Shown: piece after piece, positions 35,278-45,000 of the stretch
How positions within the stretch are numbered: position 1 is the stretch's first letter
Layout: every line of letters begins with the position of its first letter
Assembly (NCBI RefSeq): GCF_017873095.1
Contig: NZ_JAGGJU010000012.1
Span: 124,001-188,000 of the forward strand
DNA from: Heterorhizobium halophytocola
GTDB lineage: Bacteria > Pseudomonadota > Alphaproteobacteria > Rhizobiales > Rhizobiaceae
DNA length: 64,000 bases
Reading direction: 5' to 3'
The notes under the pieces: generated by a model
Told to the model about the DNA's origin: nothing
Database searches by the model: none
Seen by the model: only the letters and a program-made list of their open reading frames with translations
Made by a program: the position numbers and the translations under genes

Positions 35278-36156
35278 ATGGCTAATCCAGTTCCTGGAAC
35301 GGTGATTAAGACGCTCACAGCGTTTATCGGGAAGGTGACCCGCTATGCCGCTAAAGGTCACACCCTCAAATGTTACCGGGGGCAGCGCGACACGTCATGG
35401 GAGAACCTGCCTGGACTCTTTCGCCATGACCTCAGTCGCCTCGAGGCGAACGAAAGGCGTGCTATACGTGATCTGATGGCAGTTCATCCGCTTGAGTTTG
35501 CGGCTGACCAGACGATGTTCGATCGGCTAGTGAGGATGCAGCATTTCGGCCTTCCGACAAGACTGATGGATGTCTCCCTCAACCCCCTCGTAGCGCTCTA
35601 TTTTGCAACTGACCCCGGCCCCGATGGAAAAGCATCCGACGGAGTTGTAACCGCCTTCGAAGTGCCAGAAAGTAGGGAGAAATACTTCGATAGTGATGCC
35701 GTCAGTTGCATCTCTAACCTTGCCAATCTCGACAAGGATGAGAAGGACGAGATCGTTGAGATCAGGCGAGAGAGGAAGAAGGGTGCCAAATCGGAGGCAG
35801 AGATCATCCGATCCAACGCTGAGGACGTCTATAAAAAGCTTCATCAATTTATCAGGGCGGAGAAATCTTATTTTCTGCCGCTGATCCATCCGATCGACCT
35901 TTTTAAGCCTTTCTATGTTCACCCGAAGATGAGCAACCGCCGTATTCTAGCGCAAGCCGGTGGTTTCATAGTCTACGGTCTAAAGCCACCCCGCTCCATC
36001 AAGTTCGTCGAGGAATTCAAAGAGACCCGGTTCATTGTTCCCGAAGCCTCGAAGGCCGACCTTAGACGGGCGCTCGCACTGCTCGGCATCACGGACAGCA
36101 CACTGTTTCCCGAGATTGATCGCGCGGCGAAGAGGATCGAAGCGAAGTATAAGTAA
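35278..36156 (+). CDS. FRG domain-containing protein
   Basis: 292-aa protein. The FRG domain is marked by KCYRGQRDTSWENLPGLFR (about 31-49) and MQHFGLPTRLMDVSLNPLVALYFA (about 85-108), the conserved Arg-Gly and Thr-Arg-Leu-x-Asp blocks that give the family its name. The C-terminal part (NRRILAQAGGFIVYG) closes the domain. FRG proteins are widespread on mobile islands; their molecular activity is not established and some are found in defence islands. It sits between a tRNA and a prophage, with no partner gene on either side. Confidence 0.85.
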   Translation: MANPVPGTVIKTLTAFIGKVTRYAAKGHTLKCYRGQRDTSWENLPGLFRHDLSRLEANERRAIRDLMAVHPLEFAADQTMFDRLVRMQHFGLPTRLMDVSLNPLVALYFATDPGPDGKASDGVVTAFEVPESREKYFDSDAVSCISNLANLDKDEKDEIVEIRRERKKGAKSEAEIIRSNAEDVYKKLHQFIRAEKSYFLPLIHPIDLFKPFYVHPKMSNRRILAQAGGFIVYGLKPPRSIKFVEEFKETRFIVPEASKADLRRALALLGITDSTLFPEIDRAAKRIEAKYK

Positions 36157-36462
36157 CCGGGCTTCTGACAATTCAACGACGTTCGATCGTCTGCACTAGC
36201 CGGATGTCTTCAAACGGCGCAAAGCCGACATAGCCCCACGATGGAGGAACGTCCGCTTTTCGACACCCGACGCGTTGATGCCCACGCCCGCATTGAAGGC
36301 GCTGTCTCGTGGGGCTGTTTTGGAGCCGTCAGGGACTGTCCGATATCGATGCAAGAAGTACCTAATCGTCAGGTCAAAGGCTGAAAAGTTACTCTATTGC
36401 GCGCGGTCGGATTTTAGATATCCTCGAAATCTATATTTCAAACTAAATTTTGAGTGTGCCTA
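36157..36462. other. AT-richer intergenic region
   Basis: 306 bp between the FRG gene and the O-antigen polymerase-like gene. The right half is AT-rich (TTTCAAACTAAATTTTGAG) and probably contains the promoter of the latter. No gene or repeat could be supported. Confidence 0.4.
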
Positions 36463-37761
36463 ATGCGACGAATATTCAAGAGCGCGGGTACCGCGACGGC
36501 GTATGTTGACGAGGATCTGTCCCTTTTTGCCGCTCTGCTGTCTCTGCTGCTTCTCGCAGCCCTCAAGAATGACAGCTCGTTGGGCGAGGTGGGAGACCTC
36601 GTCACTCAAATGGTTTCGCATCCGTTCGTGGCGCTTCTGAAGTCGAAGAGTATATACATTTTCGCGCCAGTTTTCGCGCTTTCGATCGCGGCCATGGTTT
36701 TCTTCAAGTCGAGGTTGACGGTCAAGCCGGCCATGCCGTCGCTTCTATTCTGCGCCCTCCTTTTATACGCTACCATACGCGCTGCAATTGGCGGTTCGGA
36801 CCTAGGCTCCAAGGTATTCCAAGGGCTCCTGATCATGACTTTGGTGGCTGTCTTCACTGGACTGCGGAGGGTCAATCGTGGCGACGCCACGGTGTCGCAT
36901 ACCATCGCGCTGGTCTTCTTCTGGTTCTCGATCATCATCGTCGCGCTAAATCTCTTCACCTACCTGTCAGGGTATGGCTATGTCGGAATCAACGCCCGCT
37001 TTTTTGGAACCACCGCGCATCCGAATTTCATAGGAGCTCAACTCGCCATAGCTGCCATAAGCCTCACTCATTTTTCGATCCGAGCCAGCTTTGGAAAGGC
37101 GATCGCCATCTGCCTATTGGCAGTTGCTTCGCTCTGGCTGATATACTGCACGGGATCGAGGACAGCGATCGTTATAGCTGTAACCGGCATCTATGTTGCG
37201 AGTTGGGCTAAGCTTTCTGCGCGTGCGAAGGTCGGACTGACGGCAGTGGTGCTCTTAGGCATCATCGTTGCCGTGTTGAGCGGAGGATTTCAGCTCGGCG
37301 ACGACGAGATGTCCGTTTATGATCGCGGCAATACGCGCGACGCGGCTTGGAGCTATCTGGTTGATGCAATCGTTGAAAACCCGATGTGGGGAAGAGGGTA
37401 TTTCGAGGGGTTTTCTGAGGACTCCTGGCTGCGAGGGTGGTCAACGTTCGGAGTCCTGTATTTCGTCTTGATGGTCTCCGCGATCCTATCCGGCGCTTGG
37501 AGGCTCACCGCCCGCCGTCAGTCACATCCGGTGCACAGGATGAACTTGAGCCTGCTCCTCGGGCTATTGTGCGGACTGTGTGCCGGCGCAGTATTTGAGG
37601 GATATCTTTGCGACACGTTCTCGGTTCCGGTGTTGAGTGTAGTTTTTGTCCTGGCCGCCGCGTCACCGGCTAAAGGTCGATCAAAGGCCACTCGGCAAGT
37701 ATCTTCAAAAACCCATCTCGTGTCTGGCCCGACCGTCGTAGCAGACATTTCAGGTCCGTAG
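36463..37761 (+). CDS. O-antigen ligase/polymerase-like (Wzy_C, ExoQ-type) membrane protein
   Basis: 432-aa polytopic protein with about 11 hydrophobic segments. Landmarks of the Wzy/WaaL/ExoQ group: ARFFGTTAHPNFIGAQLA in a periplasmic loop, WLIYCTGSRTAIVIA, DRGNTRDAAWSYLVDAIVENPMWGRGYF, the large loop before the last helices. Such proteins join glycan repeat units on the periplasmic side. ATG 36463 is chosen; GTG 36454 is also possible and neither has a strong ribosome site. The gene faces the prophage, whose last gene ends 62 bp away, so it may be a chromosomal islet gene or a cargo gene at the phage right end. Confidence 0.75.
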   Translation: MRRIFKSAGTATAYVDEDLSLFAALLSLLLLAALKNDSSLGEVGDLVTQMVSHPFVALLKSKSIYIFAPVFALSIAAMVFFKSRLTVKPAMPSLLFCALLLYATIRAAIGGSDLGSKVFQGLLIMTLVAVFTGLRRVNRGDATVSHTIALVFFWFSIIIVALNLFTYLSGYGYVGINARFFGTTAHPNFIGAQLAIAAISLTHFSIRASFGKAIAICLLAVASLWLIYCTGSRTAIVIAVTGIYVASWAKLSARAKVGLTAVVLLGIIVAVLSGGFQLGDDEMSVYDRGNTRDAAWSYLVDAIVENPMWGRGYFEGFSEDSWLRGWSTFGVLYFVLMVSAILSGAWRLTARRQSHPVHRMNLSLLLGLLCGLCAGAVFEGYLCDTFSVPVLSVVFVLAAASPAKGRSKATRQVSSKTHLVSGPTVVADISGP

Positions 37762-37787
37762 ATCCCGGACCTTCTACATCGGTTCTA

Positions 37788-37812
37788 GGGCCCGGCACAT
37801 CCAACCGGGCCC
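37788..37812. terminator. Hairpin between the polymerase-like gene and the prophage
   Basis: GGGCCCGG (37788-37795) and CCGGGCCC (37805-37812) form a perfect 8-bp stem with a 9-nt loop. Plus strand continues AGGTTTCTT. It lies between two converging genes and may stop both; the U tract is weak. Confidence 0.55.
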
Positions 37813-37822
37813 AGGTTTCTTC

Positions 37823-38035
37823 CTAAATCTTCATCCGATGGATCGACCGCGCCGCCGAAAGCATGGCGGCCACTTCCTCCAAATGTTGGTCTAGGCCGCA
37901 AAGCCCGCCGATGGCGCAGTTCTGGCCGTGCTCCTCGATGTCGTTTGAGGCTAGGTCGAGGATCGCGGTGATCTCCTCAGCGCTCGCCTGCATGGTCTTG
38001 ATCAGCTGTTTTATCGTTTCGCGTTTGTTGGTCAT
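37823..38035 (-). CDS. Small phage protein of unknown function
   Basis: 70-aa protein MTNKRETIKQLIKTMQASAE..., mostly helical, with two Cys in GQNCAIGGLCGL. GGGAG lies 7 nt upstream of ATG 38035. The same frame is open back to ATG 38146, which overlaps the methylase stop (ATGA), so a 107-aa form with a basic N-terminus is possible. Last gene of the prophage. No family recognised; its link to the methylase gene suggests an accessory role, but nothing in the sequence proves it. Confidence 0.6.
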   Translation of the reverse strand: MTNKRETIKQLIKTMQASAEEITAILDLASNDIEEHGQNCAIGGLCGLDQHLEEVAAMLSAARSIHRMKI

Positions 38036-38142
38036 GGCCGTCTCCCTTGTTGATGACCGACCATCGCTCCGGGTGCCCCGGAAGACGAGCAATGCCAATG
38101 CTTTCCAGCGCCGCCGGCGAATCAGTTTTGCTGCCAATCCCT

Positions 38143-38964
38143 TCATTGGGCCGCCGGTCGAACAGATTTTGCTGGCGTGATAATGACCTCCTTGACCGCC
38201 TGATTTTGGCCTTTTGCCGAGACCGAATAGGTGCAATCCACCTCTTCGATTTGAAACCCTTCGAATGTTTTGAAGACGTCTTGAAGGGCGTTCAAAGACA
38301 GTATGAAGCGTCCCTGAAGACCCTTCAAAAGGTCTGCCATCTCGGCAAAGTCCTGCCTGCCGAACACCTCTTTCCCGTAGTCGTCCTCGCTCCCCCAATA
38401 GGGTGGATCGAGATAGAAGAGGGTGCCGGGTCGGTCGTAGCGTTCGATGAATTTCCGCCAGTGCAGGTTCTCGATGACGACGCCCGCCATCCGCTCGTGG
38501 ATCTCCTCAAGCTGCGGCGCCAGCTTCATCAGGTTGAAGCGGGCATCCCTCAGAGACACGCCGAAGGTTTGGCCCGCGACCTTTCCCCCGAAAGCCAGCC
38601 GCTGCAGGTACAGAAAGCGTGCCGCCCGCTCCAGGTCGGTCAGCGTCGCGGGGTCCGTCCGCGACAACCTCTCAAATTCCCGCCTGGAGGTGATCTGGAA
38701 ACGCAGCGTGTCCATGAACTGCGGATAGTGCCTTTGCAGGATGCGGAAGAGGTTTGCGACCTCTCCATTGATGTCGTTGATGACCTCGAACTTCGGTGCC
38801 AGGTTGCGACGGAGGAAGACACCGCCCATCCCGACAAAGGGCTCCGCATATCCCTCATGCGGGATCTGATTGATCCTCTCGATGATCTTCTTTGCAAGAA
38901 TTCGCTTGCCGCCGATATAGGGGGCAGCGGGATTGGTGGGCTCGACCACCCGAAAACTAGCCAT
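38143..38964 (-). CDS. DNA adenine methylase, Dam/D12 class
   Basis: 273-aa protein starting MASFRVVEPTNPAAPYIGGKR. SAM-binding motif EPFVGMGG (41-48) and the catalytic DPPY (186-189) in the order of D12-class N6-adenine methyltransferases. The YIGGKR opening is also typical. The recognition site cannot be read from sequence. GTG 38991 is an alternative start nine residues earlier. No restriction enzyme gene is adjacent, so it is a solitary phage methylase, placed after the tail fibre gene, where Mu has its mom modification gene; protection of phage DNA against host restriction is inferred. Confidence 0.92.
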   Translation of the reverse strand: MASFRVVEPTNPAAPYIGGKRILAKKIIERINQIPHEGYAEPFVGMGGVFLRRNLAPKFEVINDINGEVANLFRILQRHYPQFMDTLRFQITSRREFERLSRTDPATLTDLERAARFLYLQRLAFGGKVAGQTFGVSLRDARFNLMKLAPQLEEIHERMAGVVIENLHWRKFIERYDRPGTLFYLDPPYWGSEDDYGKEVFGRQDFAEMADLLKGLQGRFILSLNALQDVFKTFEGFQIEEVDCTYSVSAKGQNQAVKEVIITPAKSVRPAAQ

Positions 38965-39079
38965 GTCCAAGCACTCGCGACTCGGCCACACCTTTAGATG
39001 CCCTGCAGGGTATGGGTGCGGCGGTTATCTTTCCTTATCGTCGGACGGGTTTATGTCTCGAAACTTGGGCCCGTCGCTT

Positions 39080-39095
39080 GGGGCACTCCCGTGCC
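39080..39095 (-). terminator. Hairpin after the tail fibre gene
   Basis: GGGCAC-TCCC-GTGCCC, a 6-bp perfect stem in the 159-bp gap between tail fibre and methylase genes. No U run follows, so termination is uncertain. Confidence 0.35.
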
Positions 39096-39123
39096 CTCGG
39101 CCACCCGGCTGGGCGGCTATTTC

Positions 39124-42087
39124 TTACCAGCCCTTGCTGTTGATTTTTGATGCCACTGCCGCCGCGATCGCGGCGTTGCCGCCATCGTCCGGATGCAGAT
39201 TGTCGCTGACCCGGCTAATCATCGACCAATCGATCGGGATGAACCTGTCAGCATAGGCGGATGCCAGGGCGCCATTGATCGCCCCGACATAATCGATCTC
39301 CGCCTGGCTGGTATCGGCTGCATAGGGAACCGACAGGATCAGGTAGCGGCCACCATAAGGCAGGTCTGCCACCATGGTGGCGATGTTGGCGAGGATCGTC
39401 GTCTGGGCATTGCCGTCGTTACGGCCCGCACCGATAACGAACAGCCAGTTCTTGCGATCGACATCCGCCAGCAGCCGTGTCTTGATCTGGGCGGATGTCT
39501 CGCCCCCAATGCCACCATTGAACACTGTCCGCTGCAGCAGCCGCTGGAGAATGGCCGGATAGTCATAGCCGTCCGTTACCCCCGTCGCATTGCCGGCCGT
39601 GATGCTGTCACCATAGGCCGCAATGCGCGCATCCGGCCGGCGGGTGGCGCGCGCGGCCAGTTCCCCGTCAGACAGTCCGCGCGCGTGTCCTTCGATGTTC
39701 CGGATCACGACGGCACCGAGACCGCTGGCGCTACTGCGGCCGAGGCGTAGCGTCCCGATACCGGGCGGGAAGGCTGAGAGAGCCGAGGCGGCAACGGCCT
39801 TGCCATTGACCGAATAGGCGACATTGCCATCCCTCATCGACAGGGCCACGCTGCGATCCGTATCATCGGCCCAAGTGCCCAGGCTCACATTGACGATCTG
39901 AACACCTGCGGCCGTCACCTCGAGATGGCAGGTCTTGTCGGCCGCGCGATAGAGGCGAATACGGTTGGCCTCTGTGCCGTCATCCAGTTGGACGACCGTG
40001 CAGTCTTCTCCGAGCGGCGCACGCGATGACACAACCAGGCTCGCCGCGTTTCGTCGAAACCATCCCCCGACATCGATGACGGCCTGATCGTCACTGAGTA
40101 CGGCAGCCGCAGCATTCGTTTTGACTGGCTGCTGGACATAGCTGCGCAGTCCACCGTTTGCATGATAGCGGTAGAGGTGGCTCACACCGTCGCCGGCATA
40201 GTTCGTGATCTGGCCCGTCGTCACTATCCGCTCATAGATCGTGTAGGAGGTGGCACCGGCGGCGACCGGAAAGGCCATGGCGCACAGAACCCATCCGTCG
40301 CGGAGATGCCGGGTATAGGCGGGCGTTGTCGTGTAGATACCCTGAACCTCGCCGGTGATCAGATCGAACTGTGCTTGTTTGCCGGATGCGGTCATCAACA
40401 CCTTGGAGCGCGTGCCGGCTTTGTAGATCCGCCACTCCACCGCTGTCATATCGGCCGACAATGCCGGGAAAGCTGGTGCAGCACGAAAGATCTGGTGATT
40501 GCCGGTCACCGTGTTCTCAATCCACTTGGCCGCCTCCTGCCCACCAGCGGGGTCGATGACCTCAACTGTCCCTTGCTCGACCGAGCAGTTGCCTTTCGAC
40601 CATTGCCCGGCGCTGACATCGTCGGAGAAGCTCCAGATATTGCCGCGGTTGTTTTCGAGCAGGAGGCCAATCAGCTCGCCCGACAGCGGATCATAAGTGC
40701 TTCGGCCGATGCCAATGACGCCAGACTTCAGTCGGCGGTTGCGTCCCATCAGCAGGCCCGCGTCCGGACGAACGATCGACAGTGAGGCGCCGTTTGCAAA
40801 GTCGAGGGCAAGGGCTGGCGGAGGGCTCAGCAGCGCCGCCTTGTCGGTGTCGGATATGGTGATCCCGGCACGTGTGAGAATACCGATGATGGCCTCGATC
40901 GGCACGAGCGCCTGGCCACTTGCGATGCTGATCTCTGCAGCCACACCAGCGCTGGCGGTTGCGATCGCGGCCGCCTGTGGGGTCGAGACCGGCTTGTCCG
41001 CATCGGCGGTATTGCTGACATTGCCGAGGCCGACGTCGGCCGAATTGGGCAACACGACCGGTTTGCCGGAGGATCTCTGGTAGGAGACGCAGCGCCAGTT
41101 GCCGGCCGCGTTGACGCACACGAACTCGGCGATGTCCCCGGTCGACGTGATGATGTCAGCACCACCCGGCAGCACCAGCGAGGTTACGTTGTGGGTCAGC
41201 GTCAGGCCAAGACTTGCAAAGTAGAGCGTCCGGCGCGTCCCCAGTGGTGCCGGTCCCAGCGACACGATCACCGCCGTTCCCGTGACGTTGAAGAACTCGG
41301 CGGCGGCAAGATCCATGGTCGCAGCGGAGGCGATGTTGCTGCCATAGGTCCAGACGGTCGCAAGCTCGGTGATCTCCGAGCGGGCCGGCGCGGCGAGCGC
41401 CTTGCCGCTGTTGCGCAGGAAGGAGATGCAACGCCAGTTGCCAGATCCGATCGATCGGAAAATGCCGATGTCGCCGGCGGCCACTACAATGTTCGCGCCT
41501 CCCGGCAGGATCATCGATGTCGCGTTGTAGGTCAGTGTCAGTGTCTGGTTGAACCGCACGACCTTTTCAGCGCCATCAGGCGAAACGCCGAAGGAGCTGA
41601 TGGTCGTGCCCCCTACTACCGACAGAGCGTCGGTGGCGATTGTAGCGAGGTCGGTAGTTGCGGCGGCCGTAATGTTTGTCATGTGCCCCCAGAGCGGTAC
41701 GCTCTTGTCCTCAATCGTCGCCACGCGATCACTGAAGGCCGTGTAGGTGGATGGCCCGACCCACCGCCATCCAGCCGGCGAGCCGTTCCACCTATAAAGG
41801 CCTTGATTGCTCACCGTTCCGCCAGCAACGGGATCCGTATGGGTGCCTGACTGGCTTGGCACCTCTGCCGGCTGGCCGGTGCGCGTGCCGATGATAGAAT
41901 TCAGGGATGCCCAGGTTTCCGCTCGCAGACTGATATTCTGCGACTGCACGGCTTCACTACCGGCCACCTGTATCGAGAGATCCTTGATGGACGTCTGCGC
42001 CGTCGATCCGCCCTTGTTGCCGAGAACATAATCGACCGAACTGACCACCGCGGCACCCGTCGTCTTCATCCCTGGTATGTTTGCCAT
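39124..42087 (-). CDS. Phage tail fibre/spike protein with C-terminal SGNH hydrolase domain
   Basis: 987-aa protein starting MANIPGMKTTGAAVVSSVDY with GAGGG 7 nt upstream. Residues about 60-130 carry a T-x-Y-x-DRVATIE tail-fibre pattern. Two tandem copies of a module of about 95 residues follow (about 130-320), each ending LPGGA...GNWRC...R-SGK. A concanavalin/laminin-like segment lies at about 690-810. The last 170 residues are an SGNH/GDSL esterase: GDSITAG (block I), GGIGGETS (block II), GAGRND (block III) and DNLHPDDGG (block V). Such domains deacetylate surface glycans, so the phage probably trims a host polysaccharide during adsorption. Confidence 0.85.
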   Translation of the reverse strand: MANIPGMKTTGAAVVSSVDYVLGNKGGSTAQTSIKDLSIQVAGSEAVQSQNISLRAETWASLNSIIGTRTGQPAEVPSQSGTHTDPVAGGTVSNQGLYRWNGSPAGWRWVGPSTYTAFSDRVATIEDKSVPLWGHMTNITAAATTDLATIATDALSVVGGTTISSFGVSPDGAEKVVRFNQTLTLTYNATSMILPGGANIVVAAGDIGIFRSIGSGNWRCISFLRNSGKALAAPARSEITELATVWTYGSNIASAATMDLAAAEFFNVTGTAVIVSLGPAPLGTRRTLYFASLGLTLTHNVTSLVLPGGADIITSTGDIAEFVCVNAAGNWRCVSYQRSSGKPVVLPNSADVGLGNVSNTADADKPVSTPQAAAIATASAGVAAEISIASGQALVPIEAIIGILTRAGITISDTDKAALLSPPPALALDFANGASLSIVRPDAGLLMGRNRRLKSGVIGIGRSTYDPLSGELIGLLLENNRGNIWSFSDDVSAGQWSKGNCSVEQGTVEVIDPAGGQEAAKWIENTVTGNHQIFRAAPAFPALSADMTAVEWRIYKAGTRSKVLMTASGKQAQFDLITGEVQGIYTTTPAYTRHLRDGWVLCAMAFPVAAGATSYTIYERIVTTGQITNYAGDGVSHLYRYHANGGLRSYVQQPVKTNAAAAVLSDDQAVIDVGGWFRRNAASLVVSSRAPLGEDCTVVQLDDGTEANRIRLYRAADKTCHLEVTAAGVQIVNVSLGTWADDTDRSVALSMRDGNVAYSVNGKAVAASALSAFPPGIGTLRLGRSSASGLGAVVIRNIEGHARGLSDGELAARATRRPDARIAAYGDSITAGNATGVTDGYDYPAILQRLLQRTVFNGGIGGETSAQIKTRLLADVDRKNWLFVIGAGRNDGNAQTTILANIATMVADLPYGGRYLILSVPYAADTSQAEIDYVGAINGALASAYADRFIPIDWSMISRVSDNLHPDDGGNAAIAAAVASKINSKGW

Positions 42088-42094
42088 TATTCCC

Positions 42095-45000
42095 TCACAC
42101 GATGTTGACCGCGAAAGGCCCGACGACCGGGCCCGCGATCCCGTCATCATTGGCTTGTCGCAGGAAGTAGTAGTGGGTGCCTTGGGCAAGACAGGTCGCT
42201 GTTTCAGGATAGATGACTGCGTTGTCGATCGACCCCTCGAACGTGGACGAAGCCGAGAAGGACACGCCGTGGTCGCCACCGGTAGCGGTGATCCGATCGG
42301 CGAACCTGCCGACATCGCTTCGATCTTGTCCGGCCACCGAACTGCCGCCGGACAGGAGGACGGCTATGCTGCCCGATATGATCTCGGTGACATCGAATCC
42401 GATCCGGTAGGCGACGCCGGATGTAAGCGAGAGTGTCTGCGAAAGGTCGCCGGCTTCTCCGCCGGAGTGGGTCGCTACACCGTCGGCGATGCTCCAGCCG
42501 GCGCCCAGCGTCCAGCCGGCGCTGCTTGGCATGCCGCCCGAGGTGAGAAGCGTCTTGCGGGTCGCATCACCATCCGTGACGATATAGGGATGGCTCGGCA
42601 CGACCGAAGCTGTGCCGACCGGGTCGCTGTCCGGGTCAAACAGAGTGCTGTCCGACCGGTAGATCCAGACCTCGCTCGTCGAGGTGCTATCGGACGTTTC
42701 AAAGGCAATTTGAACGCCGCCCAGAAGCGGTTCGAGGCTGACCGTATCAGCGTCAATACCTCCCGGCACGGCTTCGTCATGCATGCCGACCACGATCGTC
42801 ACGATGTCGGTGAATGGGCCAGGCAGGCCGGTGGGGGAAAGTGCCCGCGCCTTGATCTCGACCACGTCGCCAGTCGAGTAGTCATCGATGTTCACTTCGA
42901 ATGCGGAAGCGTCGATCGCCACGACTGCAAAAGCGCCGGAGATGCGATGGTAGATCTCGAAGCTATCGCTTTCGACTGGCCCGACACCTGCCTCGATCAG
43001 AACCGTGATCCGGCCGTTGACACCGGTATCGGCAAAGCCGGAAGTAATGCCACTGAACAAGGGAACTGGTGGTTCGGAGTTGTCTGTCTCGACCTCGGAG
43101 CCGACAACACCGGACCAGGTGGGCGCCACCTCGGCATCCGTCAGTTGATCGATGATCGGCGAAGCATCGGCGAGCTTGAAGATGCTCGCCATGTTGTCGC
43201 CAGCCTCCACGCGGGTCACGATCAATTCGGAGATGCCTGCCGATACCGGTCCGAAGAGAATGATCGAGCCAACTGCCGGCAGCGGGCCAGCGCCCGAAAG
43301 CAAAAGCAGGCGCGAAGCCCCGGAAAGGGTTACGATCGAACGCGTGATACCGGTGCCAATGGTGTCATCCCCGTCAAGGAGCCTGAAGCGAATGGCGTAG
43401 GCCTGACCGGATCGCTGCTCGATCACCTCGTCGAGCTCGATCACGCTTCCGTTCACCGACACGACGCGGCCGGAAGAACTCACCGACTGCAGCGTCTTGA
43501 AGGAGGCTGCGACCTTGGAGCCGCGCGTGGCGACAGCGATCGGCGTGTCCTGCATGCAGCTGTAGACGTCTGGCCGATAGATGGCCTCATACATGCGGCG
43601 CCGGCTCTCGATATAGATCTCGTCCGGATCGGTTTTGCCGGGTAGCTCCAGCTGCTCTGTCAGCGTGATCGGCCCGAGATAGCCTGGCCAGCGAACGATC
43701 CGTTCGGCCGTCTTGTAGTCGTTGGTCGCGTCAGAGAAAGTGACGCGGAACGCATGCGGCGGATCGATGTAGTTCCGGGTTGCCTCGAAGTCGGCGACGT
43801 TGCGATCGCTGAACTCGTCAACGATCACGAGATCGGCAGGTCGGTCGATCACGACGCCCCATTGCTTGCCGTCATGGCGGGGAAAGCCGCGACCGGCGCC
43901 GGCGAGCTCATTCAGCAGTTCGCGAAGTCTGGTCTCCGTATCGACCACGCGGTCGTATTTGAGGTCCTTGATCCGGCAGAAGTCGTGAAACTCCGCGAGG
44001 CTGTCGAGATCGATGCCGGCGTTGTCGGTCGGCTTGGCATTGGCAGCCGACTGCAAGACGTAGCGCATTGAGGACGCCGGATTGGAAGTCTCCCTGGTGA
44101 TCCAGGCGCCGCTCGCGGTGTCGTAGTCACGGCAGACGCGCGACACCAGCGCATTGAAGGCGTCCAGCGTGCCGTTCAGCTGATAGGTCGCCTTGATCCT
44201 GATGGCGACGAGGCCAAGCGGTTGGTCGAAGTTGAGCGGATATTCCGGTCGGAAGCTCTGCAGCACGACCCAGATCGAACGGCTCTGGACGCTGGTCGAC
44301 GTGTCCTCGTCGGTCATCCGGGTGCAGCGGATTTCATAGGTGCCGCGTGCGGGCAGTTTCCATTTGTACTGCCGGAAGAACCCTTCCACTTTCTTGGCGC
44401 TGAGCGACAGTGTCGTGACGGTCTGCCAGTTCGAGGTATTGACCGGCCGCTGCTCGATCTTCACGTCCACCGTTCGCGAGGATTTGCCGCCGTCGCTTTT
44501 CAGCTTCACCAGGCCGCTTGGGAAAGAGATGATGACGGAGGCGTGGGTGACATTGCGCGCGGTCGTTCGCACCACCGGCTTTTCGATCGAGTCACCGCTG
44601 ATGATGTTGCCGGCATCATCGCGCGGCTTCGGCCGGGCCAGCTCTGCGCCGACGCTCTCCTCGATGACCTGGTTGTTGTAGAGGGTCAGCGGCCCGTCGC
44701 TCGCATAGCCCTCGCGGATCTCGATCTGGATATCATCGTACTCGTCGATATCGGTGTCGCCGATCTGCAGGTCGGTGATCTTCACCGGCCCATAGCCAAA
44801 CGTGAAGATCGCCCGGATATACTGGATGTCGTTGCGGATCTCGGTATAGCTGCGGGCGCCAAACGGCGGGGCATAGCGCACCTTGCCAAGCGCCAGCGGA
44901 ACGAAGGCATCAGGCCTCAGATCGTTCTGCCAGCCGTCGATCCGATAATTGTTCGAGCGCTTGGTGTCCTTGGTCGAGGGCGGCGGTATCAGCGCATTGA

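Noticed and set aside
42077..43645. 522-codon plus-strand frame opposite the tail tip gene
   Set aside because: Antisense of the TipJ gene; all phage genes here are on the minus strand.
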